NCBI GenBank assembly: GCA_963662155.1
Contig: OY759263.1
Location: 21,560,484 to 21,624,483, forward strand
Direction: 5' to 3'
Origin: Lamellibrachia columna
Taxonomy: Eukaryota; Annelida; Polychaeta; Sabellida; Siboglinidae
DNA: 64,000 nt
The position numbers were made by a program, and so were the translations under genes. Below the pieces are notes generated by a model that saw only the letters and a list, made by a program, of their open reading frames with translations, was not told the origin of the DNA and did not search any database. Positions 14,267 to 25,766 of this stretch are shown here, one piece after another (position 1 is the first letter of the stretch; the number at the start of each line of letters is the position of its first letter).

Positions 14267-14659
14267 ATGCTCGCAGTGTTAAGATTTGTTGCCGCGGTAA
14301 TGTTCGTCTACCTTGTGTCGCCCCCTGTCGAAGGCTTCCGGCTGGACTGCGCATGGGCGTGCGAGCATGGCGTAGCCAACGGGGTATGTCGCTGCTTCGC
14401 AAAGCGGCAGTCGTATGATCCGGACTACGAATCGCTGTTTGCGCCGCAGTTCGATCTAGACGAAGCGGACCATACGGCCAACGCAATGGATGACGACACC
14501 GTCGGCTCCTACATCTTCCGCTGGGGAAAGCGCTCGCACAACGTCGGCTTCGTCCGTCCAAAGCCATCACGGTGGAGCCACGAGGCTGAACCCGGGAGGG
14601 ACAACGGGAAGAAAGTACAACCGAGGCGGAAGATCGACAGTACGAATAATTTGATGTAG
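14267..14659 (+). CDS. Secreted neuropeptide/hormone precursor with an FRW-amide motif
   Basis: 130 residues. Start chosen at ATG 14267 because CTGTCTTACAG (acceptor, AG at 14249-14250) ends 16 bp upstream, making the earlier in-frame codons intronic. Residues 1-23 form a signal peptide (basic, then VAAVMFVYLV core, cleavage expected after VEG). Residues 24-45 carry four cysteines at 28, 32, 41 and 43, ending at the dibasic site KR 46-47. An acidic linker follows (48-79). Then SYIFRWGKR (81-89): Gly-Lys-Arg after FRW predicts a C-terminal FRW-amide after convertase cleavage and amidation. The tail has further basic sites (KK 115-116, RRK 120-122). This is directly the layout of a peptide hormone precursor. 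SY..FRWGK also recalls the melanocortin core and the Cys-rich N-terminus of POMC/opioid precursors, and RW-amide recalls ambulacrarian luqins and anthozoan RWamides. None of these is a secure assignment. Confidence 0.85.
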   Translation: MLAVLRFVAAVMFVYLVSPPVEGFRLDCAWACEHGVANGVCRCFAKRQSYDPDYESLFAPQFDLDEADHTANAMDDDTVGSYIFRWGKRSHNVGFVRPKPSRWSHEAEPGRDNGKKVQPRRKIDSTNNLM

Positions 14660-15952
14660 AGCAAAGACACATTGAACAAAACCAAGTGCATTCGATGGAT
14701 GATCGAGGCGTCTATTGAAAATATCACCATAAGATGCTATGAAGTTACCGGAACTGAACGATAAGCCACGGCATTGCGTAATATTTGTTACAGTTGAAAT
14801 ATGTTGAATTTATCTGAAATGCTTATTTTAACACAGGATGTTGCTGTGAAATCAAAATGATACTGCCGACGGATTAGTGGAGTAGGTAAAATAACCTTAC
14901 GGTACTTGGTTATGTTGTTAACTTCGTTGACCTGACTTAGTTTCCAGGGTACAGACAGCAGCTTAATACTGGTGATTTTCTTGGTGATTATTTATCAGAG
15001 GCTGCTGTACGATATGTCTAGCCTCAGTCACACCGATATGTCAAGATATTCATAGAAAGGGTCTTCCCCAGTATTGACCAAAAACATCGTTTCCGGCCAT
15101 ATTTTCTTCCACCACGAGTGAAATCCATTGGTACTTCTGCACACTACATTGTGTGTAAGATTGAATTGATATATACATTAAAAACAGCGGGTTATTACTA
15201 TTACGAGTTAGCAGTTTAATGCAATGGTACCTGTTGAACATATCTTGCGAGTAAGACCTTGGAGAACATATAGGAATAGATACTCAAGCACTAACCCTGC
15301 ATGGGAATTATAATTTAATAATATCGTGGTCACTCATTTTCGCAGCACGTTCCAGAAAACGTAGCACGTTCTACAAACATATATTCATTTGGTAAGCGAA
15401 TATTGCCACACTACAGGCAATCGTGACGGAGGGTTATTTAACAGTATGGCGCGGCCCACGAAATAAATATTTCATTAATTATTATAGATACATACATCCA
15501 AAACCATGACTTTTTCGTTTTAAGACTTCCGATGTTAATGCCGCAATAACAGTGCCACTGTAGCATTAGCTACGGTATTCTAAGTTACGATACGATGAAC
15601 GCTTGAACATTGGACGACTTCAGGGCTGGTTGCACAACCGCCATTAAAGTAGACAAATGCCCTAATGACTTCATGTGAGCGCTGCATCTCGGCGGAATAA
15701 CTGGTACATATTAAAGCATGTGTACTGTTCCACGTGTTGGCGTCCAATTATTGCGGGTGAATAAATTTGACATATTCGGTTTTGCCGGGCGTTCCTTGCT
15801 GCTTCGCTTGTCTGCACTAGCGACGCACAAGAAAATTGCATCGGACAAGAGCTAAATTGGGATTTCTTTCTGTCGGTCAGCGTGGTTGTTAACGAAGCAT
15901 GAATCAATCGACCAACATGGACTGTGTATATCTTTAGCTCTTTATATAAGTA
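14660..15952. other. 3' flank; no further gene seen
   Basis: The first few hundred bases probably hold the 3' UTR of the precursor; no canonical AATAAA lies close behind the stop. The rest is unique AT-rich DNA without a recognisable frame. Confidence 0.4.
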
Positions 15953-16018
15953 TTGATTTGTATGTGACAATACTTTGATTTGTACGTGACAATACTTTGA
16001 TTTGTATGTGACAATATC
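15953..16018. repeat. 22-bp unit repeated three times
   Basis: TTGATTTGTATGTGACAATA plus two bases repeats at 15953, 15975 and 15997 with a single C/T difference. It lies within a 177-codon minus-strand frame that I consider spurious. Confidence 0.9.
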
Positions 16019-16277
16019 ATCGTCATCGACGTCATTTTTTATTAGCTCAGGTCGTGTGCAACGGACATCAGAGCGTATGATGGCCAAAGCTATGTGCACT
16101 AACGTGTCCTGTATATGTACATATGTTGGGGTTGTTATATATGTTGTGATATATGTTTTGCGAATAGCTTGATTAAGAAAAAAGTGTAGAATACGCTTGA
16201 ACATTTATATTATTCGAGCTTAAGCACAACTGTGAACCACAACACTCGTTAGAAACTTACGTCCGTACACAAATGAA

Positions 16278-16364
16278 ATAATATTATATTATATTATATT
16301 ATATTATATTATATTATATTACATTACATTACATTACATTACATTACATTACATTACATTATAG
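16278..16364. repeat. Compound pentanucleotide (ATATT)n(ACATT)n
   Basis: About nine ATATT units pass directly into about nine ACATT units; a single T-to-C change defines the switch, suggesting that a variant unit expanded on its own. Confidence 0.95.
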
Positions 16365-17324
16365 TTGCGTTCGTTATCTATTAATTGTAATATATAATTT
16401 GCATTTGTCTGGTTTTTATTGAAATGCATGTGTAAATCTGACTTTGAATGAAAACGTTACGGTGCAACATTACACTTCACCCGAAAAACGTCATCATGTA
16501 CAGCACTTTTAATAAACATTTAATTAACAATTAAATCATGTGTTGGTAGACATTTTTTGCTACTTAAAAGAATCATAAAATCACAAGGCATGTCTTCATG
16601 GGGCATTTGATAACATTTTAAAAGTTGTTGATTTGTTTAAAAAAAAAATTCTAAACGGATTGAAGCGTTGTGGCTGTAGATGTGCAGGTGTTTCCTCCTT
16701 CAGCCACCGCATTACAAAACTGAGCAACGACATACATGATTTCTATGCACCAAATTGAAATCTATATAGTATTTTATACTAAATTATTAGGTTTCCCCTT
16801 TACACATTTAAATATGTATACACTATTATTTTATGAATCACTAGAACTGGCATGCTTTTGATTTTAGTTAGCACTGTAAAAAGACTGAAGCTATATTACC
16901 TTTCTCTACATCTCCCCATTAACATTTATATATATACACGAAAAAAAACATATAGATGCATAGGTCTAATGGCGTCATAGGTCCACTTGACAGTTACCAG
17001 CCCCAAATGTTGACTTTAAACAGAAATTTGCAGAAGCAACCATTAGCTATCAACTTATCACCCTACCAGAGGACATTCTATTGTCTAAGCCTTCTCTCCA
17101 ATTCACAGGTGCTTGAATGACCAGTCCACCCCAGTTGGTAAAGTGCATTTGTGCTCTGTGATGTTCTCCTTCCCAGTCACACATGCTTAAACCTGATATC
17201 TTTCAGGTTAGTGGCTGGAGTAGTGACTGCAGGCCTTCTGAAAACACAAGTAGCATAGCTGTGACCCATTCAGTAATATCGACTGTTAAATGAGCACTTA
17301 ACTGAGAGTTAATTGGGAAATTGT

Positions 17325-17622
17325 CAATTAAATTAAATTAAATTAACCCCTTTTGGTAAAGTTAATTAATTAAATTAAATTAGCCTGTATGGAAAAGTTA
17401 ATTGATTTAATTAACTTAACTTAATTGAGTTAATTAAATTAGCAAATTAAAATTGAAATTAATCCATACCATGACGCAAGAAGTCACATCACACAAGGTC
17501 GATGTCCTCACTGCTTAATTGCTTAAATTAAATTAACCCCTTTTGGTAAAGTTAATTAATTAAATTAAATTAACTTAATTGAGTTAATTAAATTAGCAAA
17601 TTAACATTGAAATTAATCCATG
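17325..17622. repeat. AT-rich direct duplication of about 150-190 bp
   Basis: The phrase AACCCCTTTTGGTAAAGTTA occurs near 17345 and 17537, and GAGTTAATTAAATTAGCAAA near 17427 and 17581; both copies are followed by AGTCACATCACACAAG (near 17481 and 17628). Units are built of TTAATTAA/TAAATTAAAT runs. A tandem duplication with later deletions explains it. Confidence 0.8.
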
Positions 17623-17796
17623 TCAAGTAGTCACATCACACAAGATCTATCAAAGGAAGTTCATAATCACGAATTGTTGCTCGGTGAAGCTTTCGATGCC
17701 TTCTCGGTCCCCTCGTCATATAACAGCAATTTCAGGAAAGGTTGGCACCCCGCCTCTGTTGATGGCACTGTCGCATCTATGGCCGTGACATTGCCT

Positions 17797-18195
17797 TCCG
17801 CACGTTATATAATATTTTTCCTAAACATACGTCGCAATTTTTTAGCTGCCCGGTTCTGATATCCACAATAGCGTCGACGTGCATTAATACCAGTTTTACT
17901 GATTAAGGGGCGCAACTGGAACAATTTTGTGTGGGTCTGTCCGTTCCAACACTCGATTGGTAAAACATTCTTGGTTTTTAGTTGTAGCAACAAGCACAGT
18001 TCAAGCGTTGCCGTCAACGCCCAACGCTGCGTAGGGTCTATCCAAGGGACGCTTGGTCACGAACTATAGAATAAGAATGTGTTTTTTTATTGCCTACTTT
18101 GGAGAATCCGCGAGACATGTTTGTGATTGAACGAACTGCAGGGGTTGGATAAAATTGCGACGTATCTTTAGGAAACATATTATATAACGTGCGGC
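17797..18195. repeat. Inverted repeat, 47-bp arms with a 307-bp spacer
   Basis: The left arm (17797-17842), starting TCCGCACGTTATATAATATT, matches the reverse complement of 18150-18195 at roughly 90 per cent. Both arms read PSA(A)RYII(F/C)FL(N/K)IRRNF in the frame running into the sequence, so the arm may derive from a coding sequence duplicated in inverse orientation. The spacer has no domain I recognise. Confidence 0.75.
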
Positions 18196-20434
18196 AGATG
18201 GCTGCATCTTACACAATTTTCGGACAAACTTCCCACGTTTCAGTGCAGCTCGCCAGTGATGATCTTTAGACAGAAATTGCGGAATTATGCATTCAAGCCA
18301 AATTTTGTGGCCGAACAATTAATTAAGAAGTCAGTACAGTAATGAAAATCAAAACTAATAAAGGTCACTTTCGGAGCATAAATTGTTTGCTAGTGATGCG
18401 CAAAATGTCTACCCGCATGGTCGATATGCTATTGAAGATCCTTTCGGGGGGTAATTTTTTTACAATCTAGCTATGAGCAATATCATGTTTACATAATTGG
18501 TCGGAATTGATCGACGATCCTGCACGGCTTTCTGACTCAGTTTAGATATGTTTCTAATACTAAAGACGCAAAGATGATATGGCACCAAGGACAGTCCTGT
18601 AGAAAGCAGCATGTGGTAGGCAAACCAGCCTAAATTTTTTATCGACAGTCTACATGGAGACATGGCACTGGAGCGTGGAGAGCTCAGTACTGTGAGAGTG
18701 ATGTAAAATCCACAGATCGGTCGGTCGGATCGGCTCAAGGCTGAATGTAACTTGGATAAACCAGCCTAACAATAGCCGCACATTGAGTATTTTTTGCTTT
18801 TGTTCACATGAACATATTTGAAAATGAAATCAACAAATATTTTTATTTTTTTATTTTTTGGCGATTGCCTCGCAGGCACGGGCCAAATTGAGCTCGCTGC
18901 CCAGAGTTTGGCCTATGTGAAATAATGCCTACGAACAGCTCACTACCAGTACGACAACACTCAAATAACACATATTTATATATTATGTGGCAATGCAGAC
19001 TTTTCAGCTGTAACGGAAGGAGACGAAGAAGGAAACAAATAAGTCGTACGCAGGCGTTTCACGCATGACTACACAAGGTGGCTGGTCGATATGTGTTGCC
19101 GTTTTGTCGCCGTCCTGTCCACTGTTTGTGACGATATATTGACGTCAGTCGGGGGCATTATCCCATCCGCTTGACAAAGTCCGTGCAAGAGCAAGGCGTG
19201 GGTGTTATTGTGGTCAGCCTATCATCAACGGACGTATTCGGGCAACAGCGAAGCGGCAATACCGATAATGAAATTAATCTTGTTTATTTCGTACTCGGCA
19301 GTCCCAACAGTTCCAACTGAAGCACTACACAGAAGTAGGCCACGATGCAACATGCGGCTACGTGAACAACAACCCATGCATGTAACGGTTCCTCCTCAAC
19401 ACGATGTTTGCCTTCGTCTCGTTTCAGACACATTTTGCGAAAAATCGAACCTATTTACCATCCACTACGACATGGGAGGTCGTTTGTGCAAATACGTTAT
19501 TTAGTTTTAATGAAATAAACTGACAAACTGATAAGTTATTTTCGACATGGCCCAGTCGATATAAGGCTATTCACATGTTCGCACGTTGTACGATCTAACG
19601 ATCTATTCAATAAAAACATAGTGTGGTTGCGTTTGTTTGTTTGTTCCGTCATATCATACTCGCGACCCCCGACGGGTGGGAACCTTCGTATGAACGGAAG
19701 TTAGCAGTCACGTACAATTGTGCGCAACGATACGTGTATTGTCTACGATTGTTCCGAATTACGTAATCAACGTCAAACGTCCGAAGTTCCTTCGTACGGC
19801 ACGGACGCCCCCGTGAACCCAGTTCCCGCTAAGCGCGCGCGCGCCGCATAAAAGTCATGGCAATGTGTGGGCATTGACAAAAGCGTAGCTCAACGTGATA
19901 GATATCCACAGACGCGGCTTTCAATTTAAAACATTGGCTGTCTGTTCTCCCCGTGCACCTCCGGTTAACCTTTATCGCATTAACAACGCGGGGGGGTCTG
20001 GTAGAAACATTTTGTGGGGGGCCCTTACCGTGTGCGTAAAAGACGAAGTTAGCACTGACCATGGAGGTATCCCCGTGTATTAATGTATAGTAAACTATGT
20101 TTGAGCATAAGCATTCATAGATTGTTGTTGACGACAACATACAAACATACATACAAGAAAATACAGCGAATTGTAACAAATAAGAAATTACAGCAAACAG
20201 CGACAAGCAAGAATTACAGCATATAACGACATTAACATAGAACTAATACGCTAGATGGCGTTATTGATGTAGTTCTGTTACCTACTTTACGTCCGTATTT
20301 TCTGACGTTTCCCCCGTCCTGTTCGCCTTAAATCACTTTGAGGTGGTTCACATTCATGACTGTGGCACAGTTATCGAACACACTGAACAGAACTCGAAGC
20401 CCTATTCAAGGGAAGCGAAGACATATTCAAAGGG
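18196..20434. other. No gene recognised; dispersed repeat near 19740-19825
   Basis: No domain-bearing frame. The stretch about 19749-19817 (ACGTAATCAACGTCAAACGTCC and then TTCGTACGGCACGGAC) resembles 31751-31815 (ACGTAATCTGCATCAAACGTCC, TTCGTACGGTACGAAT), so it is part of a dispersed repeat. (GC)n occurs at 19836-19846. Confidence 0.4.
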
Positions 20435-21470
20435 GCTAATCGGAAGGATTATAATTGATTTTGTGGGGGCCACTTTTTGTGGGAGCTGTTATAAGTATCC
20501 CGATCATCGAAATGCTGTATACAGATTTTTCAGCGCAAGTGATATGCAGCAACAGTCTGACAGATACATTTGAAATAAAAACAGGTGTGAAGCAAGGCTG
20601 CATCCTCTCGCTGGATCCATCTGTCTGCTGAGCATGCAAAAAGTAGAAAGTGCAGGCAGGAGAGGGATTAGATGGATGCTGACAACTCAGCTAGAGGATC
20701 TGGACTTTGCAGATGACATCTGCCTAACATCCCATCGCCTCTCAGACATGCAGTCATAGACAGAAGAGGTTTCTATTACCGAACAAACGATTGGACTCAA
20801 AGCTAGCATAACAAAGACCAAGCACATGAGGATGAATAGCAGGACAAACGAACCAATAAAACTACAAGGAGAAAACATTGAAGAGGTGGCGGAGTTCACG
20901 TACCTATGATCCAAAATGACAGTTCTGAAAGAGAAATAGGCGCAAGACTATGAAACATCTGAAAATCTGGGAACATTTGTCAGAAAACGAAAATACGCCT
21001 TTTCAAGAGCAATGTTCTTAGAATCCTCCTTTATGGATTAGAATCCTGGAAAATGACAAAGACTATCAACTACAGGCTTTGAAGTCCTTCAGAACAGATG
21101 CCTTCGCAAAATACTCAAGATATTCTGGCCTAACGCCATCTTAAATGTAGAACTCCACAGAAGAACATCAACCCAGCTTATCACATTGGAGATAAAACGA
21201 CGCAGATGGCAGTGGATTGGCCACGTCTAGAGAATGCCGCAGACATCAGTAGTCCCAACTGCTCTCAGATGGACACCAGATGGAAAACGGGTGAGAGGAA
21301 GACCGAAAGAAACCTGGAGAAGAACGGTGGAGCGAGAAATTAAAGAATATAACCTGACCTGGGGGAAGCTCGAGAAAACATCAAGGGATAGACTGCAGTG
21401 GCGTGTTCTGGTGTCGGCCTTATGTGCACTTCCGCACGAAGAGGATTAAGTAAGTAAGTAAGTAAGTAAA
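20435..21470 (+). mobile_element. Decayed LINE with (TAAG)n tail
   Basis: Frames in changing register read KTGVKQGCILS (about 20578-20612), then DLDFADDICLTSHR (about 20698-20740) with the catalytic FADD, then a KTKHMRMN...VAEFTYL block, and finally RRRWQWIGHV...GKRVRGRPKETWRRT through LVSALCALPHEED (21193-21449), followed directly by TAAGTAAGTAAGTAAGTAAG. The RT-to-GRPxxTWRR order and the TAAG tail mark a LINE family seen also at 12345 and 39190. Several frameshifts make it inactive. Confidence 0.85.
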
Positions 21471-21963
21471 TGCGCCTGATAAAAGTAAAAACATGTCTGC
21501 CCGTGGCCGTGTGAAATGTTGCACTGCCCGTGTGAGCTGAACCTTAAAAACCCTGGGCTCATGCGTCTTTCTACTTACGAACCGGGGGGGGGGGGGCGAC
21601 ACATGTGTCATTCTACTTAAAAAGGTTAATATTAGCCGGCTGTTAATACTTAAGTCTTTACATTGACATTAGTTCCAACATGTAGGCCTATATACGTTGT
21701 GCTTTACCTTAATAGTTGCCACGGGCACAGGGTGGGTCTAATACCCCCATCCACGGCCTAAGGGGGTCTTGAGAACTCTAAGAACCCCCTGGATCCGCTG
21801 CTGGATACTGTACATCTTTCTTTCATTTGGTAACCCCTAATTTTTGCCATTAAATCTCTCAATTCAAACAATTGTGTTTGTATTGAAGCCACGTGTTCGG
21901 CGAGTTTACGAAGGCGACCGAGAGTCGAATAAGCGAGACTAGTTGTAGCAATGGTGATAAACA
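21471..21963 (-). other. Possible retroelement gag start next to LTR
   Basis: A minus-strand frame (21758-21964) begins with ATG just after the primer-binding-like site and encodes about 68 residues with a leucine-rich helical stretch (LGRLRKLAEHVASIQTQLFEL). Its position fits the 5' end of an internal region, but I recognise no gag domain. The left part holds a poly-G run at 21582-21593. Confidence 0.35.
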
Positions 21964-21981
21964 TGCTCTGAGTGGCGCCAC
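21964..21981 (-). other. Candidate primer-binding site
   Basis: Immediately after the LTR end on the minus strand comes G then TGGCGCCACTCAGAGCAT. A TGG start directly behind the ...CA of an LTR is typical of a tRNA-primed minus-strand origin. The tRNA is not identified. Confidence 0.5.
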
Positions 21982-22522
21982 TGTTGGGGAGTGTGCTCTA
22001 GTACTTGTTGACACTATTCGCCAGATGGAGACACCAAAGCGCTGGCAAACGTTCATCAGTTGATATTTCATCATTCGCACAGATTGAATCGGACATGTTG
22101 TTTTGTGGCAGTGCACATGGGCGTTCAAGGGTTTGCACCGACCGACTCACACAAATATGTTACTTTATTACACACCTATTCGATATTATACACTTAGTGA
22201 ACGATAATGGGTTTATGCACGGGTTGCTTCAAAATGTTGTATAGTTTAATTGTTCGGCGCGTTATTTATAACAGTGCGATACCGAGATATATTGCACAGG
22301 ACGCCACACCGTGCGTAACAGTGTATATCACCGTAGACAGCGCGTTTAATACCAATAATTGAAGTATTATGTGGGGAGACATGGTTGTATGTAAACAAGG
22401 ATTTTATTACTTTAGGCTCATGACTAGCACATGGTTATCAAAGCTACTTTAGCCAACCAACCTGAGACCCCTAGCACAACGATGACCTTCCAGCCGCTTA
22501 TAGCATATGCATTACAATATCA
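21982..22522 (-). repeat. Long terminal repeat of a gypsy element
   Basis: 541 bp bounded by TG...CA on either strand: TGTTGGGGAG on the left, CAATATCA on the right. On the minus strand, a polypurine tract stands before it and a TGG-starting primer-binding-like site follows it. No second copy is visible in the window, so the boundaries are inferred from these neighbouring signals. Confidence 0.6.
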
Positions 22523-22525
22523 CTA

Positions 22526-22535
22526 TACCCCCCTC
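22526..22535 (-). other. Polypurine tract (plus-strand primer)
   Basis: On the minus strand GAGGGGGGTATAG directly precedes the TGATATTG start of the LTR, the expected location for the plus-strand primer of a Ty3/gypsy element transcribed leftwards. Confidence 0.6.
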
Positions 22536-22784
22536 GTTATAGTAAAGCTAAGAACGAACGCTAACATTAATATGAACATCTAACAACAGTAAACAGAACT
22601 ACTTAACTAGACAGGCATGACAAGCGATTCATAGCATGTTCGTGGACGGTATAAAGCATTATAGAATGTCCATTCACCTGTCATGCCTCGAGCATGGAGT
22701 CAATATTAGCCTACACTGTACAAAAGTGTCTTGGTTAACAGGCTCCGGTAATCTGACTAAAGTCTAACTGGCTATTGTTACAAT

Positions 22785-22993
22785 GAGGATACGGGTAGAC
22801 GACCGCACCTCGACCACCCAAAGGGTTTATTCTGCCCTCTGGCTGGTAGGTGGTCTAAGTAATAACAAGTTGTCCGGCTAACTTCTAACTATTCTTAATA
22901 ATAATCTTAGGCTATACTGAGGATACGGGTAGACGACCGCGCCTCAATAACCTGAAGGGGTTATTCTGCCCTCTAGCTGGCAGGTGGTCTAAC
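22785..22993. repeat. 75-bp direct repeat, period 134 bp
   Basis: GAGGATACGGGTAGACGACC begins at 22785 and again at 22919, each followed by TTATTCTGCCCTCT and GGTGGTCTAA. The copies differ at about ten positions. It lies between the gypsy coding region and its LTR. Confidence 0.85.
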
Positions 22994-24365
22994 TCTTGAT
23001 ACCTGACGGGCATCTTCACTACACGACCTGGTCTCGTCGTACGAGTTTCTTCTTGCGACTTTGATTCTTCACACAGGACTCCTTCTTCTCCCTCCTCATT
23101 CTCTGCGGAGCTGTCGTCTCTTCTGCCTGCTGTTGAAGTAGCTGTATCACTGCGTGGCAGCATGTTATCGCGGAGGGCACCATCAGGTATGTTTCCAGTC
23201 GTCTCAATGGTTTCGCGCAAGTGACGTCGGTTGCGACGTACCTTGCTGCCACCTGCTGTCGTGATGATGTATGACCGCGGTTCTTCACACGTTTGCGTTA
23301 CAGTGCCTTGATACCACGTCTTCGATGGCTTGTACTCTGACATTATGCCCTGGATGCAAGGGCCGTAGATCATCTTCCCTCGCATTGCGGTCATAGTGCC
23401 TTTTCATGGCCTCGCTGCGCTCTTCAAATCTCGCCTTTATACTTTCGTCCGGGAGATCGTACAGGTGCGAGGGGAGACAAGTTGTAATTTGTCACCGCAT
23501 TATAATTTGAGCAGGTGATGGTAGTTTTGCATCGATTGGTGTCGCTCTGACATGAAGCAATGCTTGCGGAATGCTTTCGGACGTCTTGATGCATTTTTGT
23601 ATGATTGACTTGATCCACCTGACCTGCCTTTCTGAGAAGCCATTTGATTGTGCATAACGAGGTGAAGACGTCACATGCTGAATGCCCCATCATCTGCAAA
23701 AGTTCTGGAAATGTTGTCCTGCATATTGTGGGCCGTTATCTGATCTAATTTGATCGGGGCGACCAAACATTGCGCATGCATCCTCAATCACATCTGTGAC
23801 CGCGGCGGAAGTAACTGGCGCTTGCAACTCTTTTACAAACGGGTACTTCGAATAGTAGTCTGATAGGATGATAAATGTCCTTCCTTTGACATCGAAGAGG
23901 TCTGTTCCTAGGACTTTCCATGCTTCAGACGGGACTTCGGTCATAATCATCGGTTCTTTGCTGTTCTGGTCTTGTAGCTCCTGACAGGCTACACAACGTT
24001 TCGTTAGTTTCTCGATGTCTTCATTAATTTTTTGCCAATAGACAGATTCACGTGCCACAATTCTTGTCTTTTCGATGCCTTGATGACCTTGATGACCTTG
24101 GTGCAGCTGCTGAAGGATATCGCGACGCATGCATTCTGGAATCAACACTTGTTTTCACTTGAAAATGACGCCATCCTCAATACCAAGTTCATCTCGGTAT
24201 GACCAGAACGAACGTAACTCACGCGGTAGATCTCGAACGTTGTATTTTGGGTTGTCACTGAATGTTATTACATTATTTACCGAATCATGTGGTGATATAT
24301 TGTTTGGAAATGAACTGGCATTATTTTGTACTAAAACTAACTGGCATGTACCACGTACGTAAGAA
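22912..24365 (-). mobile_element. Ty3/gypsy polyprotein, 5'-truncated: integrase and C-terminal tail
   Basis: The minus strand starts inside the RNase H-integrase linker at about 24365 (FWSYRDELGIEDGVIFK), continues with the integrase zinc finger (HQGHQG...C.AC near 24090-23980), then the catalytic core: first Asp in GTDLFDVKGR, second in RSDNGPQYAG, Glu in SNGFSERQ. A frameshift near 23690 separates the last Asp and the Glu. A proline- and charge-rich tail ends near 22912. Protease, RT and RNase H are absent. Orientation agrees with the polypurine tract and LTR to the left. Non-functional copy. Confidence 0.9.
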
Positions 24366-24870
24366 GTTATACAAACTATTGTACACCTTTGGTCCAGAAA
24401 CCAAAATAAAATATTGATACATTTTATATTTTTTTGTCGAATATTGCCATAATATTGATATAATGACTTATCCTTGTCATAGTCTTCCTTATTCCAGATA
24501 TTATGATACCAAATTTAGTTATGTAGCTCTATGATTAGTAGAGTTACAGCCGATTATGTATACGATGCACAATCGCGATATTTTAACACCATCTTCGCTA
24601 AATAGCTCACTACACAGTAAAAGATCACAACAGAGAGTGTCATCCGGGCTGGTTGTGAACGGTAAAGGTTATATATAAACCCTGGCATGGATGACAGCTT
24701 GTAACATTTAGGTACCCCTAACGTGATCTCTAGAGCCCTTTTGAGATTGTTTGCATAGTCTATGTAATTTGTCATGTATATGGTGCCTAAGTACTGTTTT
24801 CTCTATTCGTGCATGTAGAGTGAATGTTATGTATTATAGATATCTGCTTTTGCGATCCATTCGTTTGAGT
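24366..24870. other. No gene recognised
   Basis: AT-rich sequence between the truncated gypsy element and the transposon-like gene at 24880. It may be the 5' flank of the latter; I see no terminal repeat. Confidence 0.4.
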
Positions 24871-25766
24871 CATTGTTATGTGTCAATGCGATTTCAGATT
24901 GAAAGTTAAACTCTCGTTTCAAGCTGCTGGACAAAGAAAGAGCCGCATAAGAATAAGCAGGGCTGTCGCCATCATGAAACGTAGGAACGTAAAACTGCGA
25001 AAAAATTTGCAAGCCATGCAGCGCAAGGTGTGGCAGCTGCACAAGCAACAGGCTAGAGCTTCCAAACAAAACCAACGCAGACAAACCCGGCACCTTCAGT
25101 GATTGCAATGCATGTTTCAACACCTGCTAAGAATGCTGACGCTGCTGCGTGATGACGAACTTATTCCAAGCAAGGTGACACGAATACGCAAGACCCTTAT
25201 TCTTCATAACAATTTGAATAAGCATCTCAAATCTTCTGAAGAGGTGGCATGCAGGAAAGCAGTCAAGTCGGTCAGCCAGACCTGTTCTGCCAGGCTTCTG
25301 GCTGACACGCTCAAGGTGAACCGGAAGGTGCGTAAGATGGCAGATGAAAGGGCACAGACGAAGAGGAAACTATCGGCTGCAATTCATCGTCGCATGATTG
25401 GATTGTTCTACAAGCAGGAGCGCAACTCGACCTGCGTACCTGGTAAGCGAGATATTGTGAAAGTTGACGGCAAGCGCATACAGAAATACATTCTCAACGA
25501 CAACATACGTGCACTCCACAACAGGTACAATTTTTAAAACCCCAACAAGAAAGTAAGTTTGGCGTTGTTCCAACGTTGTCGACCGAAAATGTACTTCCTG
25601 CCTCATTCTCGAAAGGTATGCTTGTGCAAATGTCACCAGAATTTTGCTTTGCGTCTAAGTGTACTGCGATCACAAAGGGTCACACAGAGCCCGAACCAAT
25701 TAATCAATGCTGAGACAAAAGAGTCTCTTGCTGTGAAGATAGATGCTCTGCCGAATGATACCGTTA

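Noticed and set aside
14267..14659. Direct naming of the precursor as POMC or luqin
   Set aside because: The likeness to the melanocortin core is about six residues and the His is missing; luqin precursors place the peptide directly behind the signal peptide and carry a C-terminal Cys pair. Architecture supports a peptide precursor, not a named orthologue.
15671..16204. 177-codon minus-strand frame
   Set aside because: No recognisable domain or signal, contains a three-fold 22-bp tandem repeat, composition like non-coding DNA.
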